DNA of 64,000 nucleotides. Source: Streptomyces sp. NBC_01314. Lineage in GTDB: Bacteria; Actinomycetota; Actinomycetes; Streptomycetales; Streptomycetaceae. The position numbers and the translations under genes are program-made. Position 1 is the stretch's first letter; each line of letters opens with the position of its first letter. The notes below the pieces were generated by a model. That model worked only from the letters and a program-made list of their open reading frames with translations, made no database searches and was not told the origin of the DNA. The DNA lies in the NCBI RefSeq assembly GCF_041435215.1, contig NZ_CP108394.1:9362001-9426000 (forward strand), given 5' to 3'. This document shows positions 44,496 through 52,020 of the stretch, piece by piece.

Positions 44496-44881
44496 AGGCC
44501 GCCCCTCGGTGCTGCGGCGCCCGCCACGGCGAGCTGCCGGCGGACCGCGCCGCACAGTGCGGTGACGGTGAACGGCTTGGTCAGGAACGCGTTGGCCCCG
44601 GCAGCCAGACACTCTGCCCGGTGCTCCGGATCGTCGTACCCGGTCAGCACCACGACCGGCAGCTCCTGGTGGTCCTCGCGCAGCACCCCGAGCATCACCG
44701 CGCCCGGCAGTCCGGGCAGGCCGAGATCAAGAACGACACAGTCGACGCCGTCCGCCTCGGCGATGAACAGCCCTACCTCCCCGTCCTCGGAGAGCACGAC
44801 CTCGTGTCCGTCCCGGCGCAACGCCTTCGCCACGAGAGTCGCTATGTGCGGCTCGTCCTCCACGACCAGGATGCGCGACAT
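44492..44881 (-). CDS. Stand-alone receiver protein (first gene of operon)
   Basis: A protein of 129 residues that is only a receiver domain: acidic pocket ILVVEDEPHIATLV, phospho-Asp in CVVLDLGLPGLPG (about 52), Thr in VLTGYD and Lys in FLTKPFTV. There is no output domain. It heads the ATP-grasp operon, which also encodes a kinase and a second, DNA-binding regulator at its far end, so it may tune an enzyme by contact or serve as a phosphate sink. GTCCTCCTGG complement (CCAGGAGGAC) provides a strong ribosome site. Confidence 0.9.
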   Translation of the reverse strand: MSRILVVEDEPHIATLVAKALRRDGHEVVLSEDGEVGLFIAEADGVDCVVLDLGLPGLPGAVMLGVLREDHQELPVVVLTGYDDPEHRAECLAAGANAFLTKPFTVTALCGAVRRQLAVAGAAAPRGGL

Positions 44882-44892
44882 GGTGTCCTCCT

Positions 44893-44941
44893 GGTGAACG
44901 CAGGGTGAAGCGAAGGTGTCCTCGCTTCAGGTTCCCTTCAG
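44893..44941 (-). promoter_or_regulatory. 11-bp-phased direct repeats before the ATP-grasp operon
   Basis: On the plus strand GGTGAAC (44893-44899) and GGTGAAG (44904-44910) are 11 bp apart, and CTTCAG occurs at 44925-44930 and 44936-44941, also 11 bp apart. Read on the minus strand the first pair is CTTCACC and GTTCACC, matching the PhoP repeat unit GTTCACC. TGAAGCGA (44906-44913) and TCGCTTCA (44922-44929) form an inverted repeat. Such repeats are what OmpR/PhoP regulators bind; the binder could be PhoP or the operon's own regulator. Confidence 0.6.
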
Positions 44942-45095
44942 CTTGTGCCGCGCCGGTGAGTCCGGGGTGAGAGGGGGATGAGTGACTTCTCATGCCGGTG
45001 ACGTGCGGCGATGCGCGTCCGCCGGGGCCCGTGGGGACTCGAGGGCTTGGAGGCGTGGCGGGGCGTGGGGGCGTGGCGGGCCTGGGCTTGGGGGC

Positions 45096-45431
45096 TCAGG
45101 CGTCCGCCAGCTCCGCCAGGATGTCCCCGTGGCACGGTTCCGGCGCGCACCAGCAGGCCAGCGTCTTGCCGCGCAGTTCCGGTACGAGGTCCAGCAGCTC
45201 GGGGTCGGCCGTCAGGTACTCCCGGTACTTGGCCATCACCTCGGCCCGCGTCCCGTCGCGCTTCTTCTTCTCGGTGTCGTACTGGAACGGGTTGAACAGC
45301 GGATGCTGTGGCAGGTCCCAGTGGCCCATGGTCCAGCGGCGGCCGATGTACACCAGGTCACCGGGGGCGAACTCCAGCCGGGGGCCGAAGTCGCGGATGC
45401 GGCCCTTGAGGTTGATCACGGTCGTGGTCAC
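45096..45431 (-). CDS. DUF4326-family protein
   Basis: A protein of 111 residues with the DUF4326 marks: VYIGRRWTMGHWDLPQHPLFNPF near residues 27-50 (seen as YIGR, HWDLP, NPF) and LACWCAPEPCHGDILAEL at the C-terminus, with two conserved Cys and a His that may bind metal. The family is found in phages and bacteria and has no settled function. It is separated from the ATP-grasp operon by a G-rich gap of 214 bp. Confidence 0.85.
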   Translation of the reverse strand: MTTTVINLKGRIRDFGPRLEFAPGDLVYIGRRWTMGHWDLPQHPLFNPFQYDTEKKKRDGTRAEVMAKYREYLTADPELLDLVPELRGKTLACWCAPEPCHGDILAELADA

Positions 45432-45623
45432 ACGCGCCTCCCGGTACGGCGGCTCCCTACGCTAGTGGGCCTTCGTACGGCGGCAACTCGGGCCGCTTGG
45501 GCCGGCATGCCGTCGCCGGACGGCGTACCCATGGGGTGGACAGTCCGGAACGCGGGGGCGACAGCGAGGATCACCGCTCGTGCGGCCTCCGAACAGGCAT
45601 GTCGCCCGGAACGCGGTGCCGGC

Positions 45624-46433
45624 TCAGCTCGGATGCCTGACCGGTACCGACGGCGGATCGCCGATCTGGCCGTTGGCGGTTCGGGAGTGGCAGAACAGGA
45701 GCTGCTTCGGCGAGGTGCTCGTGAACAGGGACTGATCGTAGTCCCCGTAGCGTTGCGCGACGTCGAGACCGGCCAGCCGGCAGAGCGCCAGGAGTTCCTC
45801 GGGAAAGAAGCAGCGCATGCTGACTTTCTTGGTGCGTACGCACACGCCGTCGCGTAGGTAGTCCAGGGTGAAGCGCAGCACTTGGGCGGCGGCGTCGTAG
45901 CTGGTCGTCGCTCGCACGTCGAGCCTCGCCCCGTCCCGGTCCGCGACCGACTTGTGGTGGTAGGGCGACTCGGGGAGCCGGCACAGCTTGGCCATGTCGG
46001 GGTTGAAGACGTCCAGGATCAGGGTCCCGCCCGGTCGCAGCACGTTTCGCGCCGAGGTGAGGAACGCGACCACGGAATCCAGGTCGTGCAGGTGCTGCAT
46101 CGCGTTGGTTGCCGAGAACACCAGGGCGAAGCGCCTGTCGGAGCGGATGTCTCGGCAGTCCTGTTCCAGCAACTCGACCGGCAGTCCCTCGTCCTCGGCC
46201 CGTTGACGGGCACGCGCAAGCATCGAGGGCATGATGTCAAGCCCTGTGACCTCGACACCCGCCCGCGCGATCGGCAGGGTGATGCGCCCGGTTCCGCAGG
46301 CCACCTCCAGGACCGGACCGCCCGCCCGGACCGCTTGGCCGAGGAAGAACGGGATGTCGTGGGTGCGCGCGGTGAACTCCTGATCGTAGAAGTCCGCATC
46401 GTCGTAAACGGCCAGGTCCTCCAGCGGCTTCAT
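45624..46433 (-). CDS. Class I SAM-dependent methyltransferase
   Basis: A methyltransferase of 269 residues: SAM motif I VLEVACGTGRITLPIARAG (about 41-59), acidic motif II TGLDIMPSML, DVFNPDMAKL after the central strand, and a C-terminal beta-rich cap (FTLDYLRDGVCVRTKKVSM). It resembles small-molecule N- or O-methyltransferases. It is the third gene of a cassette with a radical SAM and a PLP enzyme and overlaps the latter by 4 bp, so it should act on the same small molecule. Confidence 0.88.
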   Translation of the reverse strand: MKPLEDLAVYDDADFYDQEFTARTHDIPFFLGQAVRAGGPVLEVACGTGRITLPIARAGVEVTGLDIMPSMLARARQRAEDEGLPVELLEQDCRDIRSDRRFALVFSATNAMQHLHDLDSVVAFLTSARNVLRPGGTLILDVFNPDMAKLCRLPESPYHHKSVADRDGARLDVRATTSYDAAAQVLRFTLDYLRDGVCVRTKKVSMRCFFPEELLALCRLAGLDVAQRYGDYDQSLFTSTSPKQLLFCHSRTANGQIGDPPSVPVRHPS

Positions 46434-47446
46434 CGCGCCGCCGTCGGCGTCGGGGCGAAAGCGTCAGCAAGGCTGGTCAGGATGGAGCCGGACCAACTGC
46501 TCTCCCCGAACACGCTGACCGGCATGGCGAGCACGCCGCACTCACGCTGGAGCGTCTCCGCCGGGATTTCAACCGGGAAGAAATAGTTGCCGGAACACGT
46601 CCGGCTCGTCGTGGGAATCGCCCCGAGCACCTCGTCCGGCAACCGTTCGAACAACCGCTCAGCCCGTGCGGCCAGTTCGTCGACGACCTGCCGGGGCACG
46701 TCGCTGTGCTCGGTCAGCAGACGGTCGGCGAGCCTCAGCTGTGCCGGCGTCGGCGGATCCGCCCGGAACGCGCCGGCCAATTCGGCGTGCGCCGGGCCCA
46801 GCAGGACCACGCCGAACGTGCGTGGCCACAGCCATCCCTTGGTGACCGAATGCAGCAGGACCGCACAACCGGTGTCCAGCAATCGCCGTGTGCCGGCGGC
46901 GAACGGGGCTCCCAGGTCGTAGACGCTGTCGATCAGCAGGCGGCGGCGTGGTGATTCCCGCAACCACGAAATCACCGCGGCGCACTCGGCATCGGACAGG
47001 TAACGGCCGAGCGGCTTGCTGGGGTTGGCGAGCAGCAGGTATTCGGGCCGGTGGTCCCCCGGCGACCTCGGCAGGGCCGGCGCCGGCAGCGTCGGGTAGG
47101 ACATGGGCTCGAGGCCCGCGGCGCGGGCCAGTTCGAAGTAGACCGGGTACACGTCGCTGGGCAGCCACAACCGCGCGTGCACGGCGCGCAGCCAGTGGAA
47201 CACCACACCGAGCCCGTGCCGGACCCCTCGACAGACCATGGCGTGGCCGGACCACTCTTCCGGCAGCTCGAAGCGCCGCAGCCAGGCTCGGGCGAGATCG
47301 CACCGGTGCGCCGTACTCATGTCGGTCGGCGGTTCCGGCCGCACCGGAGCAAGCGCCCGGTACACGTTGGTCTCGGCGGCGTCCAGAAGCGACGAGGAAG
47401 CACTGAGCTGCCGCTGCCGGAATTCCTGGAACTGCTCGAACCTCAT
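46430..47446 (-). CDS. Aminotransferase-fold PLP enzyme (class I/II)
   Basis: A PLP enzyme of 338 residues, short for class I/II aminotransferases. Visible are the NPSKPLGRYL motif (about 141-150), the cofactor Asp in LLIDSVYDLG (about 173) and the PLP Lys in HSVTKGWLWPRTFG (about 203). The N-terminal half is diverged, so transamination, decarboxylation or another PLP reaction is possible. It overlaps the radical SAM gene upstream and the methyltransferase gene downstream by 4 bp each. Confidence 0.82.
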   Translation of the reverse strand: MRFEQFQEFRQRQLSASSSLLDAAETNVYRALAPVRPEPPTDMSTAHRCDLARAWLRRFELPEEWSGHAMVCRGVRHGLGVVFHWLRAVHARLWLPSDVYPVYFELARAAGLEPMSYPTLPAPALPRSPGDHRPEYLLLANPSKPLGRYLSDAECAAVISWLRESPRRRLLIDSVYDLGAPFAAGTRRLLDTGCAVLLHSVTKGWLWPRTFGVVLLGPAHAELAGAFRADPPTPAQLRLADRLLTEHSDVPRQVVDELAARAERLFERLPDEVLGAIPTTSRTCSGNYFFPVEIPAETLQRECGVLAMPVSVFGESSWSGSILTSLADAFAPTPTAAR

Positions 47447-48792
47447 GCCGCCGCGCCTTCCGGCACGATCTCGCTGGCCCGGTCTTCCAGGGAGGCGTAG
47501 CAGCGTCCGTCGGCCATGACGTTCCAGCTGCGTGCGATCCCGCTGGTGCGTTCCCAGAGCAGGCTGGGCTCGGTGTAAGCGGCGATCCGCATCGGCCGTC
47601 CGTCCCAGCTGCCGTGGTAGACCGGCGCGCCCCAGGGAAGGCGGCTCGCCAGTTCGAAACCGTGCTGCTCGGCGAACCCGGTGACGATGGACAGCGACAC
47701 CTGGTGCTCTCGGCTCCAGACGTTGGCGGCGCGGTCGAAGTAGAGCGACTCAGTGCTGGTGGATACGTAGAGCTCCTTGAAGCAGACTTCCTCGACACCC
47801 AGAGCCGCGGCCCACGAAAGGTAGTCGGCGACCTCGGCCGCGTCGGCGACGCCGCCGTGCTGGAGTACACAGATCAACCTCATCCGCAGCCCCGGCCAGC
47901 GGTCACGTTCCACGCGCCAGGTGTCGATGACAGAGCTCACCGGCGTGCGCAGCATCATCAGCCGTTCGTTGACGGCGTCGTCCTGATGGTGCCGGGAGAC
48001 GGCCAGCACGCTCAGGCCCGCGGCGCTCAGGGCTGCGAGGCGGTCGGCCCGATCGGCGTGCCGGCCTTTCGCCAGGGTGTGCGCGTTGGTGATCAGGACG
48101 ACCTTCGGGAAGGCCGCCGAGCAGACGGACACCAGTCGCAGTTGCTGTTCGAACGGTATGAGCGTGGGCTCCCCGCCGCCGGTGATCACCGCACGCTCGG
48201 CACCTGCCGCACGGGCGCGCTCCAGCCAGTGGGCGACCGCGTCCCACGGGACCCGTGCCGGTGCCTGGTCGCTGGAGATCGAAGCCGCGGAGAAGCAGAA
48301 CGAACACCGGGCTTGGCAGGCGGAGGCGACCGGCAGAAGCGACACCGAGCGCGGTCGCGTGTCGGCGTAGCGACGCAGTGCCGAACCGTGCAGGTGCAGG
48401 GAGGACGCCATCGCATCCTCGACGGTTGTCGGGCGAAGAGTGAACTCGTCGCCCGCTTGGTCGAGTTCGTGGACTGCTGACAACCGGATGCGAGCCTCGC
48501 GCAGTTCCATGCCGAGGCCGGTCGACTCGTTGGGCACCAGCTTGTCGGGGTCCACCATGGTTTCCAGCACCAGCAGCCGGTCACCCGGAATGGCCAGACG
48601 GTCCAGCAGACGTCGCGCCTTGCCGATGCCGATTCCCAACTCCGCACGGGTCAGCAGGTGGAACCGGTCGGGATAGGTACTCTCCGGAATCCCCGCCTTA
48701 CCGTAAGTGAACGCGTACTTGTCGAAGCCCTTCGCGAAGTTCGACAGCACGATGACGTGGAAGCGCTGGTCGCCATGGTGGTGTTGGTTCAT
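47443..48792 (-). CDS. Radical SAM enzyme with unusual N-terminal domain
   Basis: A protein of 449 residues. The 4Fe-4S-binding CxxxCxxC is at residues 159-166 (SACQARCSFCF), the SAM-binding GGE motif follows in ITGGGEPTLIPF, and the barrel continues to about residue 370. The first 150 residues are not a common accessory domain (FHVIVLSNFAKGFDKYAFTY near the start). No clear C-terminal SPASM cluster is seen. It leads the cassette and may perform the key C-C, C-H or rearrangement step. The ATG at 48792 was chosen; an upstream start is possible. Confidence 0.85.
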   Translation of the reverse strand: MNQHHHGDQRFHVIVLSNFAKGFDKYAFTYGKAGIPESTYPDRFHLLTRAELGIGIGKARRLLDRLAIPGDRLLVLETMVDPDKLVPNESTGLGMELREARIRLSAVHELDQAGDEFTLRPTTVEDAMASSLHLHGSALRRYADTRPRSVSLLPVASACQARCSFCFSAASISSDQAPARVPWDAVAHWLERARAAGAERAVITGGGEPTLIPFEQQLRLVSVCSAAFPKVVLITNAHTLAKGRHADRADRLAALSAAGLSVLAVSRHHQDDAVNERLMMLRTPVSSVIDTWRVERDRWPGLRMRLICVLQHGGVADAAEVADYLSWAAALGVEEVCFKELYVSTSTESLYFDRAANVWSREHQVSLSIVTGFAEQHGFELASRLPWGAPVYHGSWDGRPMRIAAYTEPSLLWERTSGIARSWNVMADGRCYASLEDRASEIVPEGAAA

Positions 48793-49067
48793 CCCGTCAT
48801 CATGCAGGAACGGGCCCCAGAGGACATGGGCCGAACTGCAGGCGCAACGCGGTGTCCTGATCCGATCCGTCGTCAACGACACGCCCCGCCCTGTCGCGGT
48901 CCACGACACGGCCACCGGTGACCCGGAGACCCGGACCACCCCGGGCCCGTGCAACCGGACGCAGCCGCAGCGTCACGCGGCCCACCTCGGACGTCAGGGG
49001 GCATTACGGGCGAACCACCGAGCCGCTCAGCGACCGAACCCCGCTGACGGAGCGAGGTCAAGGTGGG

Positions 49068-50105
49068 TCACGTCGTGCCGCGGACATGCAAGCTCGGTGT
49101 CAGGACGATAGGGGGTGGCAGTTCGCCTGCGAGGAGTTGGTCGACTTGGTGGATGGCCAGTTCGCCCAGCCGTCGCTTGTCGAGGTGGAGGGTGGTCAGT
49201 GGCGGGTCGACCAGATCGACGACGCTCAGCCCGTCGTAGCCGACCAGTGCGCAGTCGTCCGGTATCCGGACGCCGAGCCGGCGGGCGGCCCGGAGCGCGC
49301 CGATCGCGACCAGGTCGTTGAAGGCGACCACGGCGGTGAGGTCCGGGCGCGCGGCGTACAGCGCCTCGAACGCGGCGGCGCCCCCGGCCGGGGACTGCTC
49401 ACCCATGACAACCCAGCCCTCGTCGACGGGCAGCGCTTGTTCGCCGACGACTTCGAGGAAGGTGCGGCGCCGGACCAACGGGGCGCTCACGCACTCGCAG
49501 TCGATCATGCCGATCCGGCGGTGACCCCGGTCGATGAGGTGCTGCATCCCGGCCCGGATTCCGGCCGCGGTGTCGATGTGGACCAACGCGTGGGTCGACG
49601 AGTCCAGCCCGCGATCGACCACAACCAGCGGCACGGTGCCCACGTACGGCTCGAGCTGCGCATCGGGATGGCTGATGTAGCCGACAAGAGCGTCAACCTG
49701 TTGGCCGAGTGAGCGGACCATGGCCAGCTCCCGGGACCGATCGTTCTCGGTGCTGGCCACGAGCACCTGCCAGTCGCGTTCGTCCGCGGCCGCAATCACT
49801 CCTGCCACGAACTCCGGGAAGAAGGGGTTGACCACGTCGGGGACGATGAGCCCGACGGATACGACGTCCGGGCGGACCAGCCCCCGGCCGAACCGGCTGG
49901 GCCGGTACCGCAACTGCTTTGCGACGTCGAGCACGCGTTGCTGAGTCGCCGGGTCGATCTCCCCCTTGCCGTTGATCGCCCGGGAGACGGTCTGATGGGA
50001 CACGCCTGCCGCCTGAGCAACGTCGCGGAGCGTGACGCGCTTGACGGTTCTCACACCCCGCGCCCGCTGGTCTTCCGTTTCCCGCTGTCCGGCCACGCTG
50101 CCCAC
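49068..50105 (-). CDS. LacI-family regulator
   Basis: A repressor of up to 345 residues: LacI HTH (TLRDVAQAAGVSHQTVSRAI) with hinge helix, then a periplasmic-binding-protein-like core (VGLIVPDVVNPFFPEFVAG; LVGYDGLSVVDLVDPPLTTLHLD). Homology starts at VKRVTLRD, so GTG 50054 is an alternative start. The nearby triple-dyad operator (50280-50315) is the kind of site LacI proteins bind. It lies upstream of the radical SAM cassette on the same strand, 275 bp away, a gap in which I see only non-functional fragments. Confidence 0.88.
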   Translation of the reverse strand: MGSVAGQRETEDQRARGVRTVKRVTLRDVAQAAGVSHQTVSRAINGKGEIDPATQQRVLDVAKQLRYRPSRFGRGLVRPDVVSVGLIVPDVVNPFFPEFVAGVIAAADERDWQVLVASTENDRSRELAMVRSLGQQVDALVGYISHPDAQLEPYVGTVPLVVVDRGLDSSTHALVHIDTAAGIRAGMQHLIDRGHRRIGMIDCECVSAPLVRRRTFLEVVGEQALPVDEGWVVMGEQSPAGGAAAFEALYAARPDLTAVVAFNDLVAIGALRAARRLGVRIPDDCALVGYDGLSVVDLVDPPLTTLHLDKRRLGELAIHQVDQLLAGELPPPIVLTPSLHVRGTT

Positions 50106-50279
50106 TCACTTCTGTTCCTGTGCCGCCCTGTGTCCAAGTCAATCAGGTTCACCGGCCTGTCGCCCCATCACCAGCCAGGCACTGCCACGAGAGCAAGGCA
50201 GCGCCAGAACGCCACCGGCGGATCGTGAGCCGTTCGTCGGAGGGCGTTGACGGAATCCGCTCACCTGAGCAAGAATCCC

Positions 50280-50315
50280 GTTAACGGTAACGTGAACGGT
50301 CACGTTAGCGATAAC
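50280..50315. promoter_or_regulatory. Three contiguous 12-bp dyads: LacI-type operator array
   Basis: GTTAACGGTAAC (50280-50291), GTGAACGGTCAC (50292-50303) and GTTAGCGATAAC (50304-50315) abut without a gap. Each has GTNA/TNAC arms around a CG step. The 40-bp block as a whole is also close to palindromic. It ends 22 bp before the GTG of a small rightward ORF and lies 174 bp upstream of the LacI start, so it may serve both. Confidence 0.75.
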
Positions 50316-50337
50316 GGAACGAGCGAAGGAGAACACA

Positions 50338-50589
50338 GTGGCTTCTTTGAAGGGCCCTCTACCGCACGAGCCCCACCCGATGTTCCGTGGCGTGTTCCGT
50401 GGCTGGCATGCAAAGGCCGACGTCTTTTCGGCGCTGCCGGACGCACCTGTGGAGCCGGATGATCCGCAGCCTTGGTGGCGTCATCTGAGAGTTCGGCGGC
50501 AGAAGCCGAGCAGCGGTGGATCGTCGCTCAGTCGGTCCACGGCGCGTCCCCGGGCCTGTCCTGCTCCCAGTGGGGACGGTCGGAGCTGA
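50338..50589 (+). CDS. Small unassigned ORF behind the operator array
   Basis: An 83-residue ORF starting with GTG, preceded by a good GAAGGAG box seven bases upstream and by the triple operator. The first 50 residues (KGPLPHEPHPMFRGVFRGWH; DVFSALPDAPVEPDDPQPWW) look coding-like, while the rest is Arg/Ser-rich and probably not native. I do not recognise the protein. It may be the 5' remnant of a LacI-controlled gene cut by a rearrangement. Confidence 0.45.
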   Translation: MASLKGPLPHEPHPMFRGVFRGWHAKADVFSALPDAPVEPDDPQPWWRHLRVRRQKPSSGGSSLSRSTARPRACPAPSGDGRS

Positions 50590-51131
50590 CGCAGTGGCCA
50601 CCGGATAAGGCTCGCGGAGAGGAGTGAAGCGCCCCCGCCCCGACCGACGCCTGATCCGGGACGCCCGAAGACGGGCCCGACGGTCCGCCCGCACCGGCAG
50701 CCGATCGCTGACGTTGCTGTCAGTGTTGCCGTCAAACGGCACAGAAGCCTCGCCGGATTGTGCGCCGGCAGGGCTTCGGATCTGCCCCTGGCCATTCGGG
50801 GGATTCGGGGGATCTGACGCCCCGATGGCAGAAAGGTGCCGTGACCGGCGGGATGCGGCTGGAGTACTCGGGCGCCTCTGACGGCTCTTGGCCTGCTGCC
50901 GGTTCACCGATTGGCTTGGCGCGGGGCGCCTCGTGAGGCGACGGTTGCCTCGCCAGGCGCCTCCGTTTCGGGTAGGGGACGGCTTCAGTAGCCGCCAGAA
51001 GCGCACCAGAAGGCTGATGAAGATCTTGGGTTCTGGCCCCAGCGGCTGCCAGTGCTCCGCATCCCGCGCCGTCGGCGCGAGCCCGCCCGTGACTTACTGC
51101 AATCGCGCACGGCGGCCGGGCGGGCTCCGGG
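50590..51131. other. Gene-free, palindrome-rich stretch
   Basis: No credible gene in 542 bp. It contains GGCGCCT (50925-50931) and AGGCGCC (50955-50961) flanking the nested GAGGC...GCCTC pair, making a 37-bp imperfect palindrome, and a duplicated ATTCGGGGG near 50796. Base use is less GC3-biased than in flanking genes. I regard it as decayed, rearranged DNA. Confidence 0.5.
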
Positions 51132-51971
51132 TCAGGGCCCTACCTGTTGCCAGTCCGTCACAGGGCCGGGGTTTGTGTGGTCCACAGGGGTGACCCAGAA
51201 GGCTTTGCCCAGCTCAGCGCTGAACTGGGCGCCTGTCCGGCCGTCGCCCGAGGAGCGGCCGGTGAGGCGGCGGGCGATCCACGGCAGCAGGTACTGCCGG
51301 GCGAACCGTGCGTGGGCCACCTGGCGGGCGGTCCATCCGGGCGGCGGCGTCAGGGGTATGGGTGTCCGCCACTCCGGGTCCTCCGCCTGGTGGCCGAGCG
51401 TCTGCCAGACCGCCTCGGCGACCCGGCGGTGCCCGTCGGCCGTCAGGTGCAGCCGGTCCACGTCCCACATGCGGGGATCGCCCAGCGAAGGCGCGCCGTA
51501 CAGGTCGACGACGAGGGCGCCGTGCCGGGCGGCCAGCTCGTCGACGCAGACGAACAGCTCTTCCATGCGCGGCCTGAACCGCTCCAGGACGGGGCCCCGG
51601 CGGCCGGGGCTGCGCATCAGGACGAGCTGCTTGCAGGAGGGCGCGAGGCGCTCCACGGCCTCTTCCAGAAGCCCACGCACCCGGCCCATGTCGCACTTGG
51701 GCCGGAGCGTGTCGTTCAGGCCGCCGACCAGTGTGATCACGTCCGCCTCCATCGCGGCCGCGACCTCCACCTGCTCGGCGACGATCTGTCCGATCAGCTT
51801 TCCGCGCACCGCGAGGTTGGCGTACCGGAAACCGGGCGTCCGCGCGGCCATACGGCCCGCGAGGAGATCTGCCCAGCCCCGGTACGAACCGTCGGGAAGG
51901 AGGTCGGACATGCCCTCGGTGAAGGAGTCGCCGACCGTGACAAGGCTGGAGTACGTGGGATTCGTCTGCAT
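51132..51971 (-). CDS. SGNH/GDSL hydrolase with altered C-terminus
   Basis: A hydrolase of 279 residues: block I LVTVGDSFTEGMSDLLPDG (Ser about 14), block III VITLVGGLNDTLRP (Gly/Asn) and block V WDVDRLHLTADGHRRVA (Asp/His). No signal peptide, so a cytosolic esterase or acylhydrolase. Up to RRLTGRSSGDGR it reads like its relatives; the final roughly 33 residues (AELGKAFWVTPVDHTNPGPV and on) look foreign and lie at the edge of a gene-free stretch. The gene seems to have captured a new 3' end. Confidence 0.87.
   Translation of the reverse strand: MQTNPTYSSLVTVGDSFTEGMSDLLPDGSYRGWADLLAGRMAARTPGFRYANLAVRGKLIGQIVAEQVEVAAAMEADVITLVGGLNDTLRPKCDMGRVRGLLEEAVERLAPSCKQLVLMRSPGRRGPVLERFRPRMEELFVCVDELAARHGALVVDLYGAPSLGDPRMWDVDRLHLTADGHRRVAEAVWQTLGHQAEDPEWRTPIPLTPPPGWTARQVAHARFARQYLLPWIARRLTGRSSGDGRTGAQFSAELGKAFWVTPVDHTNPGPVTDWQQVGP
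51207..51230. repeat. 24-bp near-perfect palindrome at the island edge
   Basis: GCCCAG (51207-51212) and CTGGGC (51225-51230) flank an inner TCAGCGCTGA dyad; only one base pair of the twelve is unmatched. It lies inside the unusual 3' tail of the SGNH gene. It could be a terminator, a recombination site or both. Confidence 0.55.
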
Positions 51972-52020
51972 GGCGACAGAGATGGTATCCCGTGCACATA
52001 CCCGGCGGTCGGTCGACTCC

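Noticed and set aside
44942..45095. G-rich repeats (GGCGTGGCGGG, GGGGGCGTGG) after the DUF4326 gene as a G-quadruplex or array
   Set aside because: The repeats are irregular and fit ordinary local GC bias; no phasing is seen.
48793..49067. A possible gene remnant between the radical SAM and LacI genes
   Set aside because: Short coding-like stretches appear in two frames, but none has a start, a ribosome site or a recognisable family.
50590..51131. Integrase, transposase or tRNA attachment site in the gene-free stretch
   Set aside because: No recombinase frame and no tRNA or tRNA 3' end could be recognised, so I report only a rearrangement boundary.
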